Origin: Burkholderia sp. SRS-46
GTDB taxonomy: Bacteria > Pseudomonadota > Gammaproteobacteria > Burkholderiales > Burkholderiaceae
Length of the DNA: 64,000 nt
Assembly: GCF_004343775.1 (NCBI RefSeq)
Contig: NZ_PTXL01000008.1
Span: 186,001 to 250,000, forward strand
Reading direction: 5' to 3'
Numbering within the stretch: the first letter of the stretch is position 1; the number at the start of each line of letters is the position of its first letter. Below are positions 54,202-63,139 of the stretch, piece after piece. The notes under the pieces were generated by a model that was given only the letters and a program-made list of their open reading frames with translations, was not told the DNA's origin and did no database searches. The position numbers and the translations under genes were made by a program.

Positions 54202-55011
54202 ATGACGCACCCGATTCCCAACGTCCTGACGATCGCCGGCTCCGACTCCGGCGGCGGCGCAGGCATCCAGGCCGACCTGAAGACCTTTTCAGCGCTCGGC
54301 GCGTACGGCGCGAGCGTGATCACCGCGCTGACCGCGCAGAACACACGCGGCGTGACCGGCGTGCATGCGCCCGATGCCGCGTTCGTGACCGCGCAGCTCG
54401 ACGCCGTGTTCGACGACATCCGCATCGACGCGGTGAAGATCGGCATGCTCGCCAATGCGGCGATCGTGCATGCGGTCGCCGACGCGCTGCGGCGCTACAC
54501 GCCCCGCTATGTCGTGCTCGACACGGTGATGATCTCGAAGAGTGCGCATGCGCTGCTCGCGCCGGACGCGGTCGACGCGTTGCGCAGCGCGCTGCTGCCG
54601 CTCGCGACCGTCGTCACGCCGAACCTGCCCGAAGCGGCAGCGCTGCTCGGCGACGCGCATGCGACCACCGAGGACGACATGGTCCGGCAAGGCCAGGCAC
54701 TGGTGAAAACGGGCGCGCAGGCCGTGCTGATGAAAGGCGGCCACCTGCCGGATGCCGACGCGAGCCCCGACTGGCTCGTCGACGCGACGCACGCGGTGCG
54801 GCTCGACGGCGCGCGCGTGCCTGTCGTCAACACGCACGGCACCGGCTGCACGCTGTCGTCCGCGATCGCCGCGCTGCTGCCGCGACATCCCGACCTGGAA
54901 AGCGCCGTCCGCGACGCGAAGGCCTACCTGACCGGCGCGATCGCCGCGAGCGGCCGCCTCGACGTCGGCCACGGCGTCGGGCCGGTGCATCACTTCCACC
55001 GCTGGTGGTAA
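54202..55011 (+). CDS. thiD: Hydroxymethylpyrimidine/phosphomethylpyrimidine kinase
   Basis: The 269-aa ribokinase-fold enzyme phosphorylates HMP and then HMP-P for thiamine synthesis or salvage. Motifs: LTIAGSDSGGGAGIQADLKT at the start, ALTAQNTRGVTGVHAP, VLDTVMISKSAHALLAPDAV, VVTPNLPEAAALLGD and the C-terminal anion-hole/catalytic block VVNTHGTGCTLSSAIAALL (catalytic Cys/Asp region). No other thi gene adjoins it. Convergent with the DUF1853 gene over only 18 bases. Confidence 0.94.
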   Translation: MTHPIPNVLTIAGSDSGGGAGIQADLKTFSALGAYGASVITALTAQNTRGVTGVHAPDAAFVTAQLDAVFDDIRIDAVKIGMLANAAIVHAVADALRRYTPRYVVLDTVMISKSAHALLAPDAVDALRSALLPLATVVTPNLPEAAALLGDAHATTEDDMVRQGQALVKTGAQAVLMKGGHLPDADASPDWLVDATHAVRLDGARVPVVNTHGTGCTLSSAIAALLPRHPDLESAVRDAKAYLTGAIAASGRLDVGHGVGPVHHFHRWW

Positions 55012-55029
55012 GCGGCGGCCCGCGCCGCG

Positions 55030-55992
55030 TCAGTCCTCTTTAGCCGCGAACGCCAGCGCCTGCTCCGGCCAGTCGTCCGGCACGATGAACCCGCGAGCCG
55101 TTTCGCGCCACATGGCGTCGCCGTCCGGCCGATAGACCCCGATCAAGGCCGGCGCCTGGCGCGCCGACAGCACCGCCGGCAGCGCCGGCGCCGCCGCGAG
55201 CGGCTCGGGCGCGCCGGCACCGTTTGCGATGCGCCGCGGCGCGAGCCACGCGAGGCGCGGCAACACCGCCCACGCGGCATCCCCCGGGAGCGCGGCTGTC
55301 CATGCCGCCCACTGCGCGTGGGTCAGCCAGAAACCGCGCGGATGATCCGGCGCGACTTCCCCGCCCACACTCGGCGGCGGCGCGCCATGCGGGTAGAACA
55401 GCCATCCCTTGATGAACATCTGCGCGTCGGACGGCGCGCCGTAGCCGAGCAGCGCGAAGCCGGCCCGGTCGCTCAGGCGCAGTTGGTGATCGATCACCCG
55501 GCGGCGCTTGCGATCGAAGCGGTCGACGAGATTCGGCCCGACGAAATCGGCCAGCGACGCCGTGCCGTGTACGGGCGCGCACAGATAGCACTTCACCGCG
55601 AGCTCCCAATGCAGACGCCGCCCTCCGGGCGTGTCGACGAGGAAATCCACCTCGCCGAGCGTCTTGCCGTTGCTGCGCAGCGCGAGATTGGCCGCGACGA
55701 GCCGCAGCGACGGCCCGTGCGCGAGGAAGTACTCGAGCAGGCATTCGGCGTAGCGGCCGAGCCGCACCGGCCGCAGCCCTTCGAGCGCGCGATGCAGCGG
55801 CTCGGGCGCCGCGTCGAGCGCGGCGAGCCATGTCTCGGCGGCCACCCGCTCCGCAGCATCGGCCCACGGCCGCGCAAGCGGCGCGCCGGGCGCCGCGGCG
55901 AGCAGGTCCGGGCTCGACAGCAGCCACGCCAGATCGCGGACCGCGGCGTCGCGCAGCGTTTCGACGAACGACAACGCCGCGCCTGCCGTCAT
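55030..55992 (-). CDS. DUF1853 family protein
   Basis: The 320-aa protein resembles DUF1853: VRDLAWLLSSPDLLAA at the start, RLGRYAECLLEYFLAHGP, NGKTLGEVDFLVDTPGGRR, HWELAVKCYLCAP and a C-terminal region ending PDDWPEQALAFAAKED. The E-D-F and E-K (GEVDFLV, ELAVKCYL) spacing recalls a PD-(D/E)xK nuclease-like core, which is an inference. No function is established. Its ATG overlaps the UDG stop by four bases, so it is the last gene of tsaB-rimI-UDG-DUF1853. Confidence 0.8.
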   Translation of the reverse strand: MTAGAALSFVETLRDAAVRDLAWLLSSPDLLAAAPGAPLARPWADAAERVAAETWLAALDAAPEPLHRALEGLRPVRLGRYAECLLEYFLAHGPSLRLVAANLALRSNGKTLGEVDFLVDTPGGRRLHWELAVKCYLCAPVHGTASLADFVGPNLVDRFDRKRRRVIDHQLRLSDRAGFALLGYGAPSDAQMFIKGWLFYPHGAPPPSVGGEVAPDHPRGFWLTHAQWAAWTAALPGDAAWAVLPRLAWLAPRRIANGAGAPEPLAAAPALPAVLSARQAPALIGVYRPDGDAMWRETARGFIVPDDWPEQALAFAAKED

Positions 55993-57047
55993 GGCGCGGG
56001 CCGCTCGCCGGCCGCCCGGAACGTATCGCGCGCGAGGCACAGGTCGGCCCACGCCTTCGACTTGTCCTGCAGGCTGCGCAGCAGATACGCGGGGTGGTAG
56101 GTGACGATCACCGGCACGCCCTCGTACGTATGCACGCGGCCGCGCAGCGATGCGATGCTGGCATCCGACTTCAGCAGCGTCTGCGCGGCGAAGCGCCCGA
56201 GCGCGACGATCAGCTTCGGCTTCACGAGCGCGACCTGGCGCTGCAGGTACGGCTCGCAGCGCGCGACCTCGTCCGGCTCCGGGTTGCGGTTGCCGGGCGG
56301 GCGACACTTGATCACGTTGGCGATGTAGACGTTCTCGCCGCGCTCGAGCGACAGCGACCGCAGCATGTTGTCGAGCAGCTTGCCCGCCTGGCCGACGAAC
56401 GGCTCGCCCTGCTTGTCCTCGTTCTCGCCCGGCGCTTCGCCGATCAGCATCCAGTCCGCCTCGCGGTCGCCGACGCCGAACACGGTGTTGGTCCGCTTCT
56501 CGCACAGGCGGCAGCGCGTGCAGTCGGACACACGGGCGGCAAGCGCATCCCAGTCGAGTTCCGCGACCGGCGTTTCGGCCGGACGCAGGTCGGCGGCCGG
56601 CGCAAGATCGGCGGGCGGGGCCGCGTCGAACCACGCGAAATCGTCTTCGGCGGGCGGCGGGACGTCGGCGGGCGGCGGGAAATCGTCACCGCGCGCGGCG
56701 GATTCGGGCTTGCGTCCTGCAGCGGGATTCGCTTGCGCCCCCGGCATCGGCGACGCGGCAGGCGATCGCGCGCCGCCGCCATCCCGCGCCGCTGCCGCGC
56801 CACCCGCTTCGGCGGAACCTCGCGCCGGGCGCGGCGGCACATCGGCCGGCCGCGCGACCGTTTCCGCCGCCACAATGGCCGTGCCCGCCTCGCCCGCGAC
56901 GCCGGCGGGCGTTGCCACCAGCTCTCCCGCCGCCTGCGTCACTGCGTCCTGCCCGGAAGCTGCCGGCGCATCGCCGGCGTGCAACCCGCGCCGCACCCAG
57001 CGGTGCGCCAGCCCCATTTCCTCGAGTGCCGCTTCAGCCCACGCCAT
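55989..57047 (-). CDS. Uracil-DNA glycosylase, 4Fe-4S type (family 4-like), long N-terminal extension
   Basis: The 352-aa protein has a catalytic part from about residue 165 on. It holds a cluster Cys set starting SDCTRCRLCEKRTNTVFGVG, motif A GEAPGENEDKQGEPFVGQAG, VIKCRPPGNRNPEPDEVARC and motif B VIVTYHPAYLLRSLQDK. Family 4 enzymes remove uracil from DNA. Residues about 30-160 are a Pro/Ala/Asp-rich linker of no recognised fold. The start overlaps rimI by 14 bases. The N-terminal 20 residues (AEAALEEMGLAHRWVRRGL) are helical and recall the peptides that tie such glycosylases to other proteins. Confidence 0.9.
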   Translation of the reverse strand: MAWAEAALEEMGLAHRWVRRGLHAGDAPAASGQDAVTQAAGELVATPAGVAGEAGTAIVAAETVARPADVPPRPARGSAEAGGAAAARDGGGARSPAASPMPGAQANPAAGRKPESAARGDDFPPPADVPPPAEDDFAWFDAAPPADLAPAADLRPAETPVAELDWDALAARVSDCTRCRLCEKRTNTVFGVGDREADWMLIGEAPGENEDKQGEPFVGQAGKLLDNMLRSLSLERGENVYIANVIKCRPPGNRNPEPDEVARCEPYLQRQVALVKPKLIVALGRFAAQTLLKSDASIASLRGRVHTYEGVPVIVTYHPAYLLRSLQDKSKAWADLCLARDTFRAAGERPAP

Positions 57048-57531
57048 GCGCGCCTCCGTCCCTGTTCAGCGTCAGACGCATCACGATCGCGTCCTCCCGG
57101 CTGCGATGCCGCGCCGGATAGTAATTCTTGCGCCGCCCGATCGTCACGAAGCCGAAGCGCTCGTACAGATGGATCGCGCGCGGATTCGACGGCCGCACCT
57201 CGAGCAGCAACCCGTCGAGCCGCTCCGCTTGCGCGATGCGCACCGCCTCGCGCAGCAGCGCGAGCCCGGCGCCCGAGCATTGCGCGGCCGGCGCGACGCA
57301 CAGGTTCAGCAGGTGCATCTCGTCGACCACGGGCATCAGCACGCAATAGCCGACGAGCGAGCCCGTCACGTGGCGCAGGCACACGCCGAAATAGCCGTTG
57401 CGCAGCGAATCCTCGAAGTTGCCGCGGCTCCACGGGAATTCGTAGGCGGCGCGCTCGATCTCGACGACCTCGTCGAGATCGGCGTCCGTCATCGGCGACA
57501 GATACCGGTCGCTCAGCAGCACGCCGGTCAT
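57034..57531 (-). CDS. rimI: Ribosomal protein S18 alanine N-acetyltransferase RimI
   Basis: The 165-aa GNAT enzyme acetylates the N-terminal Ala of S18. GNAT blocks: LSPMTDADLDEVVEIERAAY, FPWSRGNFEDSLRNGYFG, LLNLCVAPAAQCSGAGLALL (acetyl-CoA loop Q/RxxGxA, here QCSGAG) and EVRPSNPRAIHLYERFGFVT. The pairing with tsaB is typical. The acetyl-CoA loop has Cys rather than the usual Arg/Lys in one position (QCSGAG against Q-x-x-G-x-G/A), a normal variant. Confidence 0.92.
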   Translation of the reverse strand: MTGVLLSDRYLSPMTDADLDEVVEIERAAYEFPWSRGNFEDSLRNGYFGVCLRHVTGSLVGYCVLMPVVDEMHLLNLCVAPAAQCSGAGLALLREAVRIAQAERLDGLLLEVRPSNPRAIHLYERFGFVTIGRRKNYYPARHRSREDAIVMRLTLNRDGGAHGVG

Positions 57532-58286
57532 CCCTGCGCTCCACCCGGCCGAGCCGCGCGAGCCGCCATCCGTTCGGCGGTGGTTTGCGCGACCTTGTCG
57601 CGCACGTACTCGGGCGCGGCCTGGTCGGCCGGCACCGTGCGCCCGGCGCGAAACGCGCGCAGCGCGACATGCGCGACCGCCAGCGCATGCGGCAAAGCGT
57701 CGCCGTCGGTCACCGCGGCGCGCGCGACGGCCGGCAGCTGCGCACCGAATGCGGCGGCCGCGTTGCCCGCGAGCGTAAACGGCTCGTCGGGCACGCCAAC
57801 CGCGCCGGGCGCGTCGAGCGCGGCCGGGTGCAGCGTGCGCCAGTCGCCGGCGGCGGCGTCCCATCCGAAATCGGCCCAGTAGACCTCGTCCATCCGCGCG
57901 TCGAGCGCGGCCAGCACGCGCGTCGTGCCCGGCGCGCGCAGCCGCGCGTGCTCGGCGCACGCGAGCAGCGTGCCGACCGGCACGACCGGCAGCCCGCGTC
58001 CGAACGCGAGGCCCTGCGTGATGCCGGTCGCGGTGCGCAGGCCCGTGAACGAGCCGGGGCCCGCGCCGAACGCGATCGCGTCGCAGTCGGCGAGCGTCAG
58101 CCCGGATTCGGCGAAGAGTTCCTGGATCGCCGGCAGCACGCGCGTGCTCGAGACGGCGCCCGTCAGTTCGTGGCGGACCCAGCTTTGTGGGGCGGAAGCG
58201 GCGGATTCGGCCGTGGCCGAGCGCAGCAGTGCGACCGAGCAGTATTCGGTCGACGTATCGATGGCGAGGAGCACTGTTTGCATCAT
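57528..58286 (-). CDS. tsaB: tRNA threonylcarbamoyladenosine biosynthesis protein TsaB
   Basis: The 252-aa ASKHA-fold protein partners with TsaD and TsaE in making t6A in tRNA. Start MMQTVLLAIDTSTEYCSVAL; then FGAGPGSFTGLRTATGITQG, the family signature, and LAALDARMDEVYWADFG. Three possible ATGs lie within 12 bases; 58286 was picked by family fit. Its stop overlaps rimI by four bases. Confidence 0.93.
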   Translation of the reverse strand: MMQTVLLAIDTSTEYCSVALLRSATAESAASAPQSWVRHELTGAVSSTRVLPAIQELFAESGLTLADCDAIAFGAGPGSFTGLRTATGITQGLAFGRGLPVVPVGTLLACAEHARLRAPGTTRVLAALDARMDEVYWADFGWDAAAGDWRTLHPAALDAPGAVGVPDEPFTLAGNAAAAFGAQLPAVARAAVTDGDALPHALAVAHVALRAFRAGRTVPADQAAPEYVRDKVAQTTAERMAARAARPGGAQG

Positions 58287-58442
58287 GGCCGACATTGTAA
58301 TGCGACGCCCCGCTCCCACGGGCGATCGCCGCGGCCCATGATGCCGGCCTGGCGCACGCGGCGGTTTGGAAGGATCGCTCGACCCGCCGCGGCGGCGCGC
58401 TTGTTAAGATCGCCCGACTTGAAACCTCCACGGAGACACCCG

Positions 58443-58712
58443 ATGAGCGACATCACCGCCCAGTTCAACCAGGCCCAGGAAGATGTGAAGCAGTTGTCCG
58501 AGCGTCCGGGCAACCTCACGCTGCTGCGCCTCTACGCGCTCTTCAAGCAGGCGACCGACGGCGACGTGCACGGCGACAAGCCGGGCTTCACCGACATCGT
58601 CGGCAAGTACAAGTATGACGCATGGGACGCGCTGAAAGGCACGTCGCAGGACACCGCGAAGCAGCAGTACATCGAACTCGTCGAATCGCTGAAGAACGGC
58701 ACCGCGTCCTGA
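58443..58712 (+). CDS. Acyl-CoA-binding protein
   Basis: The 89-aa four-helix protein is a full ACBP: MSDITAQFNQAQEDVKQLSE, TLLRLYALFKQATDGDVHGD (the YxLFKQAT-G motif), KYKYDAWDALKGTSQDTAKQ and QYIELVESL. The conserved Tyr, Lys and Trp that hold acyl-CoA are all present. ACBP is common in eukaryotes and scattered in bacteria, including Burkholderia. It would buffer acyl-CoA, consistent with fatty acid-derived growth and the glyoxylate shunt gene nearby. It has a GGAGAC ribosome site. Confidence 0.95.
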   Translation: MSDITAQFNQAQEDVKQLSERPGNLTLLRLYALFKQATDGDVHGDKPGFTDIVGKYKYDAWDALKGTSQDTAKQQYIELVESLKNGTAS

Positions 58713-59058
58713 TCGCATACTGTCGCAACACAACTGTGGCGCAGCGCAGCAAAAATCACTATAATGCACGCTGCGTCACACCCGCGCTCGGTCCATTGGC
58801 CGATCCGGCCAGACGCCTCGCTGCGTTAAGCTCCAATCCGGTTTAGAACCTGTCCCCTTCCTGCTTCGGCTCTTGCGGCCGTCAATTATCAGGCTGGCGG
58901 CAACGCTGTCATAGCACGCCGCACCCAAAACAGCTTCTAGCCTCATCCGCCTCTTGACTGGCGGATTGCACCCGTTTTCCGATTTGCTCGTTGAATCCGA
59001 CAACTTGGGCATGCGCGATTGGCGCCGACGTTTCACCCACTGTGTTTCAAGGATTGTT
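58713..59058 (+). promoter_or_regulatory. Long 5' leader of the DEAD-box helicase gene (346 bases, no gene)
   Basis: A perfect -10 TATAAT lies at 58760-58765 without a clear -35. A message from there would have a leader of about 290 bases. It contains a 7-bp hairpin ATCCGCC/GGCGGAT (58945-58966). The AAGGA ribosome site is five bases before the ATG at 59059. Long leaders are common for cold-inducible RNA helicase genes. Confidence 0.5.
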
Positions 59059-60612
59059 ATGACTTCGAGCATTTCCACCAGCCCCCTCAACGCGACCGCC
59101 GACAAGGCACTCGGTCTCGATGACGCCGCGCAGGTCGCAGCCGCGCCGGCCTCCGACGAGCCGACCTTCGCGTCGCTCGGGCTGTCGCCGGAGATCGTCT
59201 CCGCGCTGCAGGCCGCCGGCTACGAGAAGCCGACGCCGGTGCAGCAGCGCGCGATTCCGGCCGGCATTGCCGGCCGCGACCTGCTGGTGTCGAGCCCGAC
59301 GGGTTCGGGCAAGACCGCGGCGTTCATGCTGCCCGCGATCGAGCGTTTCGCGCAGATGCAAAAGGCGCAGGCTCAGCAGCCGCGCACGCCGCGCGAGCCG
59401 AGCAATGGTGACCGCCGTGCGCGCCGTCCGCAGCCGGTCGCACGCCCGGGCCTCCTCGTACTGACCCCGACCCGCGAACTCGCGATGCAGGTGACCACCG
59501 CCGCGTCGACCTACGGCAAGCACCTGAAGCGCCTGCGCACCGTCAGCATCCTCGGCGGCGTCGCGTACGGCCAGCAGCTGATGCTGCTCGCGAAGAACCC
59601 GGAGATCCTCGTCGCGACCCCGGGCCGCCTGCTCGACCACCTCGAGCGCGGCCGCATCGACCTGTCCGAGCTGAAGATGCTCGTGCTCGACGAAGCCGAC
59701 CGCATGCTCGACATGGGCTTCATCGAAGACATCGAAACGATCGTCGCCGCCACGCCCGAGTCGCGCCAGACGATGCTGTTCTCGGCCACGCTCGACGGCA
59801 AGATCGGTTCGCTGACGAACCGCCTGCTGAAGGATCCGGAGCGCATCGAGATCCAGCAGCGCCTCGAGTCGCGCGCCAACATCGCGCAGACCGTGCACTA
59901 CGTCGACGACCGCGACCACAAGGATCGCCTGCTCGATCACCTGCTGCGCGACGACGCGCTCGACCAGGCGATCATCTTCACGGCGACCAAGATCGACGCC
60001 GACCAGCTCGCCGGCCGCCTCGCGGACGCAGGCTTCGAATCGGCCGCGCTGCACGGCGACCTGCCGCAGGGCGCACGCAACCGCACGATCCGCGCACTGC
60101 GCGAGCGCCGCGTGCGCGTGCTCGTCGCGACCGATGTCGCGGCGCGCGGCATCGACATCCCCGGCATCACGCACGTGTTCAACTACGACCTGCCGAAGTT
60201 CGCGGAAGACTACGTGCACCGCATTGGCCGTACCGGCCGCGCGGGCCGCTCGGGCATCGCGGTGAGCCTCGTGCATCACGCCGAGCAAGGCGCGCTGAAG
60301 CGCATCGAGCGCTTCGTGCGTTCGCCGCTGCCGGTCAACGTGATCGAAGGCTTCGAGCCGCGCAAGGCGCCGCCGCGCAACGATCGCGGCTTTGGCGGCC
60401 GCGGCCGTCCGGGCGGCGGTAACGGCGGCGGCCGCCGGTTCGGCGGCAAGCCGGGCAGCGGTGGTCACGGCAACGGTGGCGGCCGCAGCTATGGCAGCGG
60501 CAATGGCGGCAACGGCGGCTGGAGCGGCAAGCCGGGCGGCAGCCGCGACGGCGGCAACCGCCGCAGCGACGGCCAGCGCGGCGGCCCCCGCCGCAGCAAT
60601 TCCGCGTCGTAA
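59059..60612 (+). CDS. DEAD-box ATP-dependent RNA helicase
   Basis: The 517-aa helicase has the full motif set: Q motif (FASLGLSPEIVSALQAAGYE), I SSPTGSGKTAAFMLPAI, Ia PTRELAMQV, II LVLDEADRMLDMGF, III LFSATLDGKIGS, IV-VI with TDVAARGIDIPGITHVFNYD and YVHRIGRTGRAGRSG. A Gly/Arg-rich C-terminal tail (residues about 435-517) binds RNA. It unwinds RNA in ribosome assembly or decay (RhlE-like). The ATG at 59059 follows AAGGA by five bases. Confidence 0.93.
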   Translation: MTSSISTSPLNATADKALGLDDAAQVAAAPASDEPTFASLGLSPEIVSALQAAGYEKPTPVQQRAIPAGIAGRDLLVSSPTGSGKTAAFMLPAIERFAQMQKAQAQQPRTPREPSNGDRRARRPQPVARPGLLVLTPTRELAMQVTTAASTYGKHLKRLRTVSILGGVAYGQQLMLLAKNPEILVATPGRLLDHLERGRIDLSELKMLVLDEADRMLDMGFIEDIETIVAATPESRQTMLFSATLDGKIGSLTNRLLKDPERIEIQQRLESRANIAQTVHYVDDRDHKDRLLDHLLRDDALDQAIIFTATKIDADQLAGRLADAGFESAALHGDLPQGARNRTIRALRERRVRVLVATDVAARGIDIPGITHVFNYDLPKFAEDYVHRIGRTGRAGRSGIAVSLVHHAEQGALKRIERFVRSPLPVNVIEGFEPRKAPPRNDRGFGGRGRPGGGNGGGRRFGGKPGSGGHGNGGGRSYGSGNGGNGGWSGKPGGSRDGGNRRSDGQRGGPRRSNSAS

Positions 60613-60662
60613 CGGCACGCGGACGGCCTCGTCGGCCGTCCGTCGATCGCCCAACGACATGC

Positions 60663-60690
60663 AACCGGCGCACCCGCGCCGGTTTTTTTT
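60663..60690 (+). terminator. Intrinsic terminator after the helicase gene
   Basis: AACCGGCGC and GCGCCGGTT pair over a four-base loop and are followed by eight T (60683-60690). A second, GC-rich hairpin without a U-run (60620-60642) lies just upstream. Confidence 0.92.
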
Positions 60691-61001
60691 CGCCCCGGCC
60701 ACCATTTCACGATACGAAAAATTTTTTTGTCTCGTAAAAAATCATGTTGCGTGGCACAACCCGCGATATTGCGGGATAGGAAAATGCGTTTCTCATTGCG
60801 AAATAGAGTTCTCAAACCATTGATTTATAAAAATTAAAAATTTCAAACGCCCCTGAAAAAGCCTCTGTTTCGCGTTCCTCGATTTGCCTAGACTCTTATA
60901 CAAGACATCACGACACGGAATGCCGCACTCCCCGCCTCGTGAACCGCACCACCACCGTCCGATTCAGCAGACTCAGGCAACACCACGTCAAGGAGCACAT
61001 C
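60691..61001 (+). promoter_or_regulatory. AT-rich control region of aceA (311 bases, no gene)
   Basis: This is the most AT-rich intergenic region after the 34-kb island, with A/T runs at 60720-60742 and 60815-60850. It holds two dyads: GTTG-N7-CAAC (60746-60760) and CCCGC-GATATT-GCGGG (60760-60775). A loose -10 TATACA lies near 60898. The dyads are candidate operator sites; which regulator binds is unknown. Confidence 0.5.
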
Positions 61002-62309
<1,308 letters not shown>

Positions 62310-62539
62310 GACGCCCCGGCGTCATGCCGACGCCCGCCGGTCATGCGGCGACGGGCGTCGGCAACCGAATACGCGAAAGAGCATCAGGGAGAAGACGGCG
62401 GGCGCGCGACGGCAGGCGCGCGACCCGCCCCGCGGCCTGCGGGCCGCACGCGACACCGCGCGCCGGCCAGGTCCGGCGCGCACTGCCTTCAGCTTCGGCC
62501 CGACGGCCACCGCGCTTCGCGCGGGCCGGCGCCCCGGGC
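62310..62539. other. Spacer between convergent aceA and universal stress gene
   Basis: Two hairpins are visible. GCCGACGCCCG/CGGGCGTCGGC (62326-62362) lies right after aceA. GCGCGCCGG/CCGGCGCGC (62458-62481) faces the minus-strand gene. Neither has a U-run. No gene is supported. Confidence 0.4.
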
Positions 62540-62974
62540 CTACCGATAGACGATCACCGGAATTTTCGTATGGGTCAGCACGCGCTGCGTCTCGCTGCCG
62601 ATCAGCAGGCTGCCGAGCCCGCGTCGCCCGTGCGACGCCATGAAGATCACGTCGCAGCCGCCCCGTTCGGCCGCCTCGATGATGCCGAGGTACGGCGACG
62701 GATGCACGCTCGTCCAGGTGTCGCAGTTGACGCCGGCCTGCCGCGCGGCGGACTCCACCTCGTCGAGATGCGTGCGTGCCTCGCGTTCGCTGCGCGCCCG
62801 GAAATCGGCGGGCGGCTCGATGATCACTTCCGAGAACGGCGAGTACGGATACTGCGGCAGGCACGCATAGGCGGTCACGCGCGCGCCGACCGCGCGGGCA
62901 AGATCGATCGCGCCGTCGATCGCCTTCTTCGACAGGTCGGACCCGTCGGTCGGAACGAGGATGTGCTTGAACAT
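62540..62974 (-). CDS. Universal stress protein (UspA family)
   Basis: The 144-aa protein begins MFKHILVPTDGSDLSKKAID, with the ATP-binding loop G-2x-G-9x-G(S/T) visible as MASHGRRGLGSLLIGSETQR. VLTHTKIPVIVYR is at the end, so it is the ATP-binding subclass. The start at 62974 was chosen over 62998 because MFKHIL is the family start. USPs help survival under starvation or low oxygen. Monocistronic. Confidence 0.92.
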   Translation of the reverse strand: MFKHILVPTDGSDLSKKAIDGAIDLARAVGARVTAYACLPQYPYSPFSEVIIEPPADFRARSEREARTHLDEVESAARQAGVNCDTWTSVHPSPYLGIIEAAERGGCDVIFMASHGRRGLGSLLIGSETQRVLTHTKIPVIVYR

Positions 62975-63139
62975 CGCGCCCTCCATCGACAATCGCACGT
63001 TGTGCGCCGTGCGGCCGCCCGCTGCGGCCGCGACGCATCCGGTATGCCTGTTTCGATTGTAGTGTGCGAAAACGCGCCGCCAGCCGGGGCAACGGGTTCG
63101 TCCTCATATCGGAAACACGCGGATCGGGCGCCCGCGCCG

